From Anaerolineaceae bacterium UBA700 (GTDB lineage: Bacteria > Chloroflexota > Anaerolineae > Anaerolineales > Anaerolineaceae), in contig DBMK01000010.1 in the NCBI GenBank assembly GCA_002298885.1, positions 1-6,373 of the forward strand: DNA of 6,373 nt, given 5' to 3'. The notes under the pieces are model-generated. The model did no database searches and was not told the DNA's origin. It saw only the letters and a program-made list of their open reading frames with translations. The position numbers were made by a program, and so were the translations under genes. Of the stretch, positions 1 to 5,855 are shown piece by piece (the first letter of the stretch is position 1; every line of letters starts with the position of its first letter).

Positions 1-90
1 CAGGAGAGGGGAGAAATGCACTGGATTTGCTTTCCTCCCCTCTCCCAGAACGTGCTTCACCGTTCTGGGAGAGGGGCCGGGGGTGAGGCC
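1..90. repeat. GC-rich composite inverted-repeat element
   Basis: Three alternating copies of a GGGAGAGGGG-like word make two overlapping inverted repeats. Positions 37-52 and 61-76 are a perfect 16-base inverted repeat around an 8-base loop. Positions 3-13 (GGAGAGGGGAG) are also perfectly complementary to 35-45, and this pairing extends with two mismatches to 3-20 and 28-45. The middle arm can therefore pair with either side, but not both. The flank CCGGGGGTGAGG at 77-88 resembles a dispersed repeat type that I recall from several bacterial genomes, but I cannot confirm copy number. It lies about 100 bases 3' of the stop of the minus-strand gene ending at 178. No U-tract follows in that direction, so it is not a classical intrinsic terminator. 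The element may continue to the left of the window. Confidence 0.75.
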
Positions 91-177
91 AGTAGGCTTG
101 CCTAGACGCTGATTACCCTTTTAAGTTTTCAAAAACCATAAGTCGCCAATAAAATTAACTAAACCCAATCGACAACT

Positions 178-2388
178 TTACTGCGTCGCCGGCGTGAAAT
201 TCCACTCCCATTCCGTCGAAAGCTGGCCGCCTTCGTTGACCGTCTTGCTGCCCTTTAGCCTTCCGTCCGCTCCAACCGGCACCGTTCCGTCCGGCATGAA
301 GAAGTTTCCGATTGTCTCCGTGGGATTTTCTGTCGGATAACCCGGGCAGTTCTTCGTGTAAGTTACCTCGGTGCCATTGTCCGGGCCGCCCGTGCCCTCG
401 TAGCCCAGGTAGTGCTTGCTGCCAGGCAGCAAGCTGAAATACATATTGATATACGAGCCGTTGTTGCCCTCGTTGATCGTGAAACTATCCGACCCGGAAT
501 ACGTGCAGCCGCTTGGGTCCGTGCCGCCGATATTCCACGCCACAGAGCCGCTGATGAGGCGCATGTGGATGCTATCCGCACCGAGCAGATTGACGCGATA
601 ATCCAGCGAAGGATCGAAATACGGCATATAAACCAATCCCGAGCCGGTCAGGGTTTCCGTCTCACCGCCGTACTTATGCCTGACGGTGGCGGTACCCTGG
701 ATCTTGATGCAGGGTACAGACGAGACGATGATCTTGCTTTTCTCCCCGGCGCTCGTGATCTGGTGGGTGCGGTCATCCAGGTCAATGTTTGCGGCCACCA
801 CCACTATCTCACTCACTTTCTGGCTCAGCCAGTCCTGGCAAAAATCCAGGCGGTTATTAGCACCAAGCCAGATATAAGGCTCATCATGCCCTGCGTACTT
901 CACCATGACCGCCACCTCGGCCCATTGGTCATAATAATCAGAATCCTGTTTGTAAATCGTATTGTCAAGCTGTTCGTTGTATGGTCCGGCGGTGATCTTG
1001 GTATTCAGGCCGTTCAGGTAGGTGATGGTGTGCACGGAGGGGTCTACCTTGTAGTGCATGAAGCGGATGCCGCCTACCGGCAGGGTATCCCATAAGTCAT
1101 ATACTTTGAAGCCGCTGCCGGCTTTGAGCGTTTCATCGATCGACGGTGTAACCGTGTAATCCAGGCCCTCCTCGTCCTTGAAGAAGGTATCGAATGGCTT
1201 CTTATTCCACAGAGAAATCACCTGAAAGGGGTTCAAACCGCCGAGAGAGCGGAAGGACACCAGGCTGTCCTTGTACTCGGCGGTCACCCAGGCCTGGCGC
1301 ACAGCGTCGGGATCGGCATATTCCTTGGTGAAGTAATAAGGCAGCAGGTATGCTCCGTACTGGCGCCAGTTCGTGGTGTCATTGATCGCCAGGAATGTAG
1401 TCTTCAAATAGGATTGGGCCATCCTCCATTCCGTATTATGGGACGGATAGATAAAGTCCTCGACCCAGGTGGCGGTCGCCTCGCCCAACCATTGGTACTC
1501 TACGCAGGGGTTGACCTTCAGCTTGAAAGAAAATTGCAGCGCGTGCATGAACTCGTGGGCGACAGTTTCGACAATTCCGATGGTTGAGGAATTGCCGGTG
1601 TTCGGCAGGCTGGGGTTGATGTAAATAACGGAGGTGGTTGGGGAGCAGGTTTGCGGCACAGTCATGCCGGCGTATCCCCCGAATGGGACAAAAGCGGCGT
1701 TCCAGCCGTTGCGATATTGGTCATACACGACGAAGTTCTGCACGCCGGCGCCGTCGAGGATGGGAAGTTGGCCCATCAGCGTTGTTTCTTTCGTCCAGAC
1801 ATCATTATTCAGCGCGCCGGCAACCACCCCGGCCTTGGCTTGAAAGGCGGCGTTGCCTTTCTTGTACCAAACGCGCGCCTTGCCGCCGGCTGCGCTGATG
1901 TAGGCCCAGTCGCTGGGGGCGGATGCGCTCTGCGGCGATATGGACTGTGCCGCCCACGAGCCCGCCATGTAGGGCGGGGTGTAGAACTGGGTCAGTATGG
2001 CCTTTGCTGATGCGGAAAGTGTGGGAAATTTCCCTGCCGCTTCCAGCATGAACAAGTCGCCTGCTCCGCCAGCATCGCTTGCCTGGTAGGCCGCCGGCAG
2101 GCGCCCGTCGCCGAATACGGCAAACGCCTTGTACAAGACTGCCATTTCTTCGCTGATTGTGCCCTGTACAAGCGCGCTGTCGATTAGCTCAAAACTGCCC
2201 GGTGGAGGGGGCGGTGTGTAGTTCTGCAGAATGGCCGGGACGTAGATCGTCCCGGAGGTGCTCGGCTCCAGGCCGGGCGATGGCGCCGCGGCCGCGGGCA
2301 AAGCCGAAGCCCACGCCGGCATGACAATTAAAACGAAGATGGCTCCCAATCGACTGTATTTCATGAGAAAGCGAAAAAACGGCGGCAT
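178..2388 (-). CDS. Exported putative zinc metallopeptidase (gluzincin-like)
   Basis: A 736-residue protein with an N-terminal signal peptide: basic residues near 10-13, a hydrophobic core at about 14-30, then an alanine-rich likely cleavage region at about 29-36. A Pro-rich linker (YVPAILQNY then five prolines, about 49-63) suggests a surface or extracellular protein. The catalytic signature is H278-E-F-M-H282, followed 20 residues later by WLGEATATW (E303) and E310. HExxH plus a downstream Glu in a GEA context is the pattern of gluzincin-type zinc peptidases, with H278, H282 and probably E303 as zinc ligands and E279 as catalytic base. About 270 residues precede this motif, perhaps an N-terminal prodomain-like region. 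The C-terminal part (about 430-736) is rich in Gly, Ser, Thr and aromatic residues and looks like beta-sandwich accessory domains. Six cysteines (248, 295, 517, 560, 628, 681) could form disulfides. The start at 2388 is preferred to the in-frame ATG at 2364 because GGGAGGG lies 4 bases upstream of the former and nothing similar precedes the latter. I do not recognise a named family or substrate. Peptidase activity is inferred from the motif. Confidence 0.85.
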   Translation of the reverse strand: MPPFFRFLMKYSRLGAIFVLIVMPAWASALPAAAAPSPGLEPSTSGTIYVPAILQNYTPPPPPGSFELIDSALVQGTISEEMAVLYKAFAVFGDGRLPAAYQASDAGGAGDLFMLEAAGKFPTLSASAKAILTQFYTPPYMAGSWAAQSISPQSASAPSDWAYISAAGGKARVWYKKGNAAFQAKAGVVAGALNNDVWTKETTLMGQLPILDGAGVQNFVVYDQYRNGWNAAFVPFGGYAGMTVPQTCSPTTSVIYINPSLPNTGNSSTIGIVETVAHEFMHALQFSFKLKVNPCVEYQWLGEATATWVEDFIYPSHNTEWRMAQSYLKTTFLAINDTTNWRQYGAYLLPYYFTKEYADPDAVRQAWVTAEYKDSLVSFRSLGGLNPFQVISLWNKKPFDTFFKDEEGLDYTVTPSIDETLKAGSGFKVYDLWDTLPVGGIRFMHYKVDPSVHTITYLNGLNTKITAGPYNEQLDNTIYKQDSDYYDQWAEVAVMVKYAGHDEPYIWLGANNRLDFCQDWLSQKVSEIVVVAANIDLDDRTHQITSAGEKSKIIVSSVPCIKIQGTATVRHKYGGETETLTGSGLVYMPYFDPSLDYRVNLLGADSIHMRLISGSVAWNIGGTDPSGCTYSGSDSFTINEGNNGSYINMYFSLLPGSKHYLGYEGTGGPDNGTEVTYTKNCPGYPTENPTETIGNFFMPDGTVPVGADGRLKGSKTVNEGGQLSTEWEWNFTPATQ

Positions 2389-2445
2389 TTTTCCCTCCCG
2401 ATGGTTTTTCCCATCCTGCTCTGCCGACGAAATGGATTATTTATT

Positions 2446-2473
2446 ATTATCTATCAGATTTATAATTTTTCAA
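2446..2473 (-). promoter_or_regulatory. Candidate sigma-70 promoter of the metallopeptidase gene
   Basis: Read on the minus strand, TTGAAA (2473-2468) and GATAAT (2451-2446) each match five of six bases of the -35 and -10 consensus, with a 16-base spacer. Transcription would start near 2439, giving a leader of about 50 bases that contains the GGGAGGG ribosome binding site. The region is AT-rich, so chance matches are possible. Confidence 0.45.
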
Positions 2474-2533
2474 TTGCCAAAATAAAAACCATTAGCAATG
2501 GCAACAATCAATAAGCGGATATTCGATAATTTG

Positions 2534-2560
2534 TATCCAAATATTAATCATATTTGATAT
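2534..2560. promoter_or_regulatory. Operator-like palindrome overlapping the hydrolase promoter
   Basis: CAAATAT (2538-2544) and ATATTTG (2550-2556) form a perfect 7-base inverted repeat around TAATC. Allowing one extra C at 2537/2538, the symmetry extends to TATC and GATA at the outer edges (2534-2560). The right half overlaps the TG and the start of the -10 element at 2555-2563, the usual place for a repressor site. The strong AT bias of the region lowers its significance. Confidence 0.4.
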
Positions 2561-2563
2561 AAT
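2555..2563 (+). promoter_or_regulatory. Extended -10 promoter of the alpha/beta hydrolase gene
   Basis: TGATATAAT is a perfect extended -10 element (TG-N-TATAAT). No good -35 box lies at 16-18 bases, as expected for promoters that rely on the extended -10. Transcription would begin near 2570, so the mRNA leader would be only about 15 bases. Confidence 0.6.
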
Positions 2564-2566
2564 TTC

Positions 2567-2585
2567 TGGCGTGGAAAACACGCCA
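2567..2585 (+). promoter_or_regulatory. Hairpin abutting the hydrolase start codon
   Basis: GGCGTG (2568-2573), loop GAAAA (2574-2578) and CACGCC (2579-2584) form a perfect 6-base-pair stem, which becomes 7 pairs if T2567 pairs with the A of the ATG. It ends directly at the start codon at 2585, and no Shine-Dalgarno sequence is present. It could limit translation initiation, or act as a DNA operator near the predicted transcription start at about 2570. If transcription really starts at 2570, the left arm would be partly missing from the RNA. Confidence 0.5.
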
Positions 2586-3616
2586 TGAGCACGCAGCGCG
2601 CCCAAAGCCGGTTCCCCATCTTGCTGAAGCGCATTCTTCGGGCCATCCTTGCAGTCATCATCCTTCTCCCGCTATCCGGTTTTTTGATTCAGGCGGCTGC
2701 CACTGAGATCGATAAACGGACCTACCCGCCGCTCGGCCAACTGGTGGATGTCGGCGGGTATAAGCTGCATCTATACTGCACTGGCGAGAACGCCGGGGAT
2801 CGACCGACGGTGGTCCTCGAAACCGGCCTGGGTGGCCTGGGCTCGACATCATCGGCCTGGGGCTGGGTGCAGCCAGCGGTTGCCAAAACGACGCGCGTGT
2901 GTGCCTACGACCGGGCCGGCCTGGGTTGGAGCGATCCCAGTCCAAAGGCGCGTGACGCCGTCCAAATTGCCTCCGAACTGCATACGCTCCTACGTAATTC
3001 ACAGACCCCGGGCCCTTACATCCTGGTAGGCTGGTCGTTTGGTGGACTGTACGTACGCGCCTTTGCCGACCAATATCGCCCTGAAGTCGCCGGCATGGTG
3101 CTGCTCGACAGTTCTTCGCCCGAGCAGTGCACCTTCAGCCCCGCCTGGCAGGCGCAGTGCGATTCTTCAGTCAAGAACGCTGCCACCGCATCCATTTTTG
3201 CCCCGTTCGGCGTTCTCCGGCTGTTGCGCCTTTTCCAGCCGGCTCCCGGTCTGCCCGACCCGCAGCGCGGAGCAGCCGTTGCCTCTTTTTCGGCGGCCAA
3301 AGACTGGCAGGCTCAAAGCGCCGAGCTCCAGGCTTCGCCGCAAACGAATGCTGAAGTGCGCAACGCCAGGCCGTTGGGCGCTATGCCGTTGATGGTGGTA
3401 ACAGCCACCAACCACGGCGCCGCGGCCGAATTGGAGCAGCAGTGGCAGGTGTGGCAGTCAGGTTATACCGCCCTTTCAACCAACAGCGTTCAGCGGGTCG
3501 TGCAGGGCGCGACGCACGAGTCCCTCGTGTTTGATTCAACGAATTCAAAGGCAACCGTTGATGCCGTCCTGCAAGTTGTCGAGGCGGCGCGCATCGGCGG
3601 GCCGCTGAAGCCATAG
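2585..3616 (+). CDS. Alpha/beta hydrolase with N-terminal membrane anchor or signal
   Basis: A 343-residue alpha/beta-hydrolase-fold protein. The N-terminus has basic residues (R5, R9, K15, R16, R19) followed by a hydrophobic stretch at about 20-38, so the enzyme is probably exported or membrane-anchored with its catalytic domain outside. The fold motifs run in order: LETGLGG (about 78-84, oxyanion-hole region), YDRAGLGWS (about 108-116), the nucleophile elbow G149-W-S151-F-G153 with Ser151 as predicted nucleophile, VLLDSSSPE (D175) and a C-terminal GATHES with His311 as catalytic base. The acid after the later strand is unclear: the segment VVTATNHG (about 271-278) lacks the usual Asp, so D175 may serve instead. 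This is inference. C182 and C192 could pair in an extracytoplasmic protein. The substrate is unknown; an ester or lactone hydrolase is plausible. ATG 2585 has no Shine-Dalgarno sequence but sits just after a hairpin and a strong extended -10. A TTG at 2621 is a poorer alternative. Gene 3706-4089 follows after 89 bases with no terminator visible. Confidence 0.9.
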   Translation: MSTQRAQSRFPILLKRILRAILAVIILLPLSGFLIQAAATEIDKRTYPPLGQLVDVGGYKLHLYCTGENAGDRPTVVLETGLGGLGSTSSAWGWVQPAVAKTTRVCAYDRAGLGWSDPSPKARDAVQIASELHTLLRNSQTPGPYILVGWSFGGLYVRAFADQYRPEVAGMVLLDSSSPEQCTFSPAWQAQCDSSVKNAATASIFAPFGVLRLLRLFQPAPGLPDPQRGAAVASFSAAKDWQAQSAELQASPQTNAEVRNARPLGAMPLMVVTATNHGAAAELEQQWQVWQSGYTALSTNSVQRVVQGATHESLVFDSTNSKATVDAVLQVVEAARIGGPLKP

Positions 3617-3705
3617 GTGCGTAAAAAAATGCTTTATTATTTGCGTGTCATCAATGCTGAAATCGGGACCTTCTTTCCGATAGACCAGTTTGAAAAGGAG
3701 TTGCT

Positions 3706-4089
3706 ATGGAACGCGCTAAATTTAACTCAATCGATGAATATATCTCCACCTTTCCTGAAAGCGTGCAGAAACTGTTGAAAGAAATGCGCCACGTAATCCA
3801 TGCCGCCGCACCGGAAGCCAGCGAAAAAATCAGCTACCAGATGCCCACTTTCTATCTGAAGGGCAACCTGGTCCATTTCGCCGCCTTGAAGAACCACATC
3901 GGGTTTTATCCAACCCCGAGCGGAATCCAGGCGTATGAGAAGGAATTAGCGCCCTACGCAAGCACGAAAGGCGCCGTCCAATTCCCAATCGACAAGCCCA
4001 TCCCGTTCGACGTGGTCACCAAAGTGGTGAAATTCAGGGTCGCCGAAAATTTGAAAAAGGCCGAACAAAAGGCGAGCAAAAAGAAGTAA
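3706..4089 (+). CDS. DUF1801 family protein (YdhG-like)
   Basis: A 127-residue cytosolic protein that fits DUF1801 over nearly its full length. Visible family features are the FPESVQKLLKEMRHVIHAAAPEA helix region (about 15-37), EKISYQMPTFY (about 40-50), HFAALKNHIGFYPTPSG (about 57-73) and the KGAVQFPIDKPIP segment (about 88-100). It ends in a Lys-rich tail. A family relative, Bacillus subtilis YdhG (Fra), has been described as a frataxin-like iron chaperone. That function should not be carried over here without testing, since DUF1801 is broad. ATG 3706 is supported by AAGGAG at 3695-3700, 5 bases upstream. No convincing promoter was found in the 89-base gap after the hydrolase gene, apart from a weak TATTAT at 3635-3640, so read-through from 2585 is likely. 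No intrinsic terminator follows; the downstream palindromic repeat region may act in its place. Confidence 0.9.
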   Translation: MERAKFNSIDEYISTFPESVQKLLKEMRHVIHAAAPEASEKISYQMPTFYLKGNLVHFAALKNHIGFYPTPSGIQAYEKELAPYASTKGAVQFPIDKPIPFDVVTKVVKFRVAENLKKAEQKASKKK

Positions 4090-4108
4090 GCGTCGCGGTA
4101 GTTTTCGC

Positions 4109-4588
4109 GCTCTCAGGCGGTCTGGCTCAACACGTGGCGCAGACCCCTTTGAGCGTGCTGCTCTAAGGCGGTCTTCACGAAGCACCCTGTTAAGGGGTGA
4201 CCGCCGTATAGTGCAGGTGCCTCCTGCGTAGGTTGGGCCTCCTGGCCCAACAGCGGCTTTTCCGCTCTCAGGGGGTCTGGCGCAACCCGGGGGTCACAGA
4301 CCCCCTTGGAGCGCAATGCTCTCAGGCGGTCTTCGCGAAGCACCCTGTTAAGGGGCGACCTCCGTATAGTGCAAGTGCCTTGTGCGTAGGTTGGGCCTCC
4401 CGGCCCAACAGCAGCTTTCCCCGCTCTCAGGCGGTCTTAGACCGCCGTGGCGACCTGCAATCTGGCGCAACCTGGGGGTCACAAACCCCCTTGGAGCGTC
4501 TCGTAATGGCTCTGCTCGCTCTCAGGCGGTCTGTGACCGCCGTGAAGATCGCGTTTTGGCGCAATACGGGGTGACCGCCGTATTGTGC
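4109..4588. repeat. Composite palindromic repeat array, six copies of a 14-base core
   Basis: The roughly 520 bases between 4090 and 4613 hold no credible gene and are almost wholly repetitive. The core CTCTCAGGCGGTCT starts at 4110, 4161, 4265, 4319, 4424 and 4519. Four copies are exact and two (4161 and 4265) have one change. Spacings alternate 51, 104, 54, 105, 95, giving a real unit of about 155-159 bases. Positions 4161-4278 and 4319-4437 are clear direct copies. Nested hairpins occur at 4232-4251 and 4390-4409 (GTTGGGCC/GGCCCAAC), 4289-4305 (GGGGGTC/GACCCCC; degenerate copy at 4474-4490), 4430-4446 and 4525-4541 (GGCGGTC/GACCGCC). A last hairpin at 4559-4588 has an 11-pair stem including one G-T. 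Short open frames inside it are by-products of the repeat. Likely a genome-wide intergenic repeat family; its role is unknown. Confidence 0.85.
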
Positions 4589-4613
4589 AGGCGCAATCCG
4601 GACAAATTCGATC

Positions 4614-4642
4614 TTGACAGTATAGAATTTAAGTTCTACAAT
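4614..4642 (+). promoter_or_regulatory. Sigma-70 promoter of the RibD_C gene pair
   Basis: TTGACA at 4614-4619 is a perfect -35 box and TACAAT at 4637-4642 matches five of six bases of the -10, with an exact 17-base spacer. Transcription would start near 4649, giving a leader of about 27 bases that includes GGAGG. This is the best promoter in the window, and its spacer is occupied by a palindrome. Confidence 0.8.
4623..4638. promoter_or_regulatory. Palindromic operator candidate, copy 1
   Basis: TAGAATTTAAGTTCTA is a 16-base palindrome with one mismatched pair out of eight. It fills the second half of the promoter spacer and overlaps the first two bases of the -10, where a bound protein would block RNA polymerase. 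It is identical at 13 of 16 positions to the sequence at 5831-5846 in the VOC gene promoter. A shared repressor is inferred. Confidence 0.65.
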
Positions 4643-4675
4643 AGGGCTACATCTTATGTCTGACCGGAGGACTCG

Positions 4676-5236
4676 ATGCCGAAGATCATTTTGTTCAATA
4701 TGATCAGCCTGGATGGCTTTTTCGAAGGGCCAGGCCGGGACATTTCCTGGCACAACGTGGATGACGAGTTCAACGAATTCGCCATCGAACAGTTGGATTC
4801 GGCCGGCGGGCTGATTTTTGGCCGCCTGACCTACCAGCTCATGGCCGGTTACTGGCCTACGCCGGCGGCTGCCCAAGACGACCCCATCGTGGCTGCAAAA
4901 ATGAACGGTATTCCCAAAATTGTCTTTTCGCGCACCCTGGATAAGGTGGAATGGAACAATACCCGCCTGGTGAAGGAGGATGCCGCGGCTGAAATTACCA
5001 GGCTCAAACAGCATCCCGGAAATGACCTCTATATCTTTGGCAGCGGCAATCTGTCGGCTGCTTTCATTCGGGATGGTCTGATCAACGAATACCGGCTTAT
5101 TGTTAGCCCGCTGGTCCTGGGCCAGGGTACGCCGTTGTTCAAGGACTTGAAAGAAAAGCTCCCGCTCAAGTTAATGAAGGCCAGGACCTTCCGCAACGGA
5201 AACGTCCTGCTCTATTACCAGCCGGCCGGTAAATAG
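4676..5236 (+). CDS. Dihydrofolate reductase-like (RibD_C) protein, first paralogue
   Basis: A 186-residue cytosolic protein of the RibD C-terminal/dihydrofolate-reductase-like fold. Features in order: SLDGFFEG (11-18, substrate-side loop), FGRLTYQLM (48-56, the GR-x-TY motif of this family), PKIVFSRTL (80-88), IFGSGNLSAAF (120-130, the glycine-rich cofactor loop) and SPLVLGQGTPLF (144-155). Length is full for the stand-alone family. Proteins of this type are presumed NAD(P)H-dependent reductases, but most have no known substrate, so neither folate nor riboflavin synthesis should be assumed. GGAGG at 4666-4670 is 5 bases before ATG 4676. A strong promoter with a palindromic operator lies just upstream. 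It is followed after 16 bases by a paralogue sharing SLDGF, PKIVFS-x-TL and RLKQ-x-PG, so the two arose by tandem duplication and are very probably co-transcribed. Confidence 0.9.
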   Translation: MPKIILFNMISLDGFFEGPGRDISWHNVDDEFNEFAIEQLDSAGGLIFGRLTYQLMAGYWPTPAAAQDDPIVAAKMNGIPKIVFSRTLDKVEWNNTRLVKEDAAAEITRLKQHPGNDLYIFGSGNLSAAFIRDGLINEYRLIVSPLVLGQGTPLFKDLKEKLPLKLMKARTFRNGNVLLYYQPAGK

Positions 5237-5252
5237 GACGGCGGAGGCTTGC

Positions 5253-5819
5253 ATGCGCAAAATAATCTACTCGCCCATGGTATCCCTGGATGGTTTCGTC
5301 GAAACCTCCGACCACAAATTGGATTGGGTCATTATCGATGAGGAGCTGCACACCTATATCAATGACCGGCAGCGGGATATCGATTTAGACCTCAACGGGC
5401 GGCGTATGTACGAGCTCATGGCGGACTTCTGGCCCACCGCCGACGCCGACCCGGCCAACCCGGCTTATATTATCGATTATTCCCGCATTTGGAAGAAGAT
5501 GCCCAAGATCGTATTCTCGAAAACCCTCGAGCGGGTGGAATGGAATGCTGTTCTGTCACGCCAGATCGATCCGGCTGAGATCGCCAGGCTCAAGCAGCAG
5601 CCCGGCAAGGATATCGGTATCGGTGGGGCCGAGCTGGCGGCCGAATTCATGCGCCTCGGCCTGGTCGACGAGTTCTGGCTTTACCTGCAGCCGGTGCTGC
5701 TCGGCCGCGGCACGCCCATGTTCCCGCCGCTGGCCGCCCCCTTGAAGCTGCGCCTGGTCGAGACGCACACCTTCCACAGCGGGGTCATCCTCCTGCGTTA
5801 TGCCCGGTCCGAATCTTAA
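5253..5819 (+). CDS. Dihydrofolate reductase-like (RibD_C) protein, second paralogue
   Basis: A 188-residue paralogue of the preceding protein. It keeps SLDGFVET (11-18), LNGRRMYELM (47-56), MPKIVFSKTLERVEWN (83-98), GIGGAELAAEF (122-132, cofactor loop) and LLGRGTPMFPPL (149-160). It differs in two ways: the GR-x-TY motif reads GRRMY, losing the Thr, and it has a longer aspartate-rich loop after FWPTADADP (59-67). These changes may shift substrate or cofactor preference, which is inference. GGAGG at 5243-5247 is 5 bases before ATG 5253, and the gap to the previous stop is only 16 bases with no terminator or promoter, so it depends on the promoter at 4614-4642. No intrinsic terminator follows it; the next gene has its own promoter 7 bases after this stop. 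Confidence 0.9.
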   Translation: MRKIIYSPMVSLDGFVETSDHKLDWVIIDEELHTYINDRQRDIDLDLNGRRMYELMADFWPTADADPANPAYIIDYSRIWKKMPKIVFSKTLERVEWNAVLSRQIDPAEIARLKQQPGKDIGIGGAELAAEFMRLGLVDEFWLYLQPVLLGRGTPMFPPLAAPLKLRLVETHTFHSGVILLRYARSES

Positions 5820-5826
5820 TTGCCGC

Positions 5827-5855
5827 TTGACAGAACTTATGTTCTATTATACTAT
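5827..5855 (+). promoter_or_regulatory. Candidate promoter of the VOC family gene
   Basis: TTGACA at 5827-5832 is a perfect -35 box. At a 17-base spacing the -10 would be TACTAT (5850-5855), four of six matches. TATTAT at 5845-5850 is a better -10 but only 12 bases away from the -35. The start codon is at 5903, so the leader would be about 40 bases. The -35 is clear; the exact -10 is not settled. Confidence 0.6.
5831..5846. promoter_or_regulatory. Palindromic operator candidate, copy 2
   Basis: CAGAACTTATGTTCTA contains the inverted repeat AGAAC/GTTCT around TTAT. It overlaps the end of the -35 box and runs into the spacer. Thirteen of 16 positions match the palindrome at 4623-4638. The core GAAC-N4-GTTC matches the general pattern of Gram-positive LexA (SOS) boxes; whether LexA or another regulator binds here cannot be told from this window. 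Confidence 0.65.

Noticed and set aside
412..1095. 227-codon plus-strand frame opposite the metallopeptidase gene
   Set aside because: It is antisense to a well-supported gene with signal peptide, catalytic motif and ribosome binding site, and shows no recognisable domain.
2400..2415. GATGG/CCATC hairpin upstream of the metallopeptidase start
   Set aside because: Only five pairs; expected often by chance and not placed to explain regulation.
2474..2504. TTGCCA...TGGCAA inverted repeat with an inner CCATT/AATGG in the divergent intergenic region
   Set aside because: Short arms with a long gap in AT-rich sequence; could be an operator, but there is no second copy to support it.
3662..3681. 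Small inverted repeat ATCGGGA/TTTCCGAT between the hydrolase and DUF1801 genes
   Set aside because: The stem is short with a G-T pair and no T-run follows, so it is not supported as a terminator or operator.
4109..4588. Repeated short cores suggesting a CRISPR array
   Set aside because: Spacing is irregular (51, 104, 54, 105, 95 bases), the intervals are themselves repeated rather than unique, and no cas gene is present.
4233..4663. Overlapping open frames of 76-113 codons on both strands in the repeat region
   Set aside because: They follow the repeat units, have no ribosome binding sites and contain duplicated arginine- and proline-rich peptides produced by the palindromes.
4427..5014. 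195-codon minus-strand frame crossing the RibD_C promoter
   Set aside because: It is antisense to the first RibD_C gene and to the repeats, with no start signals.
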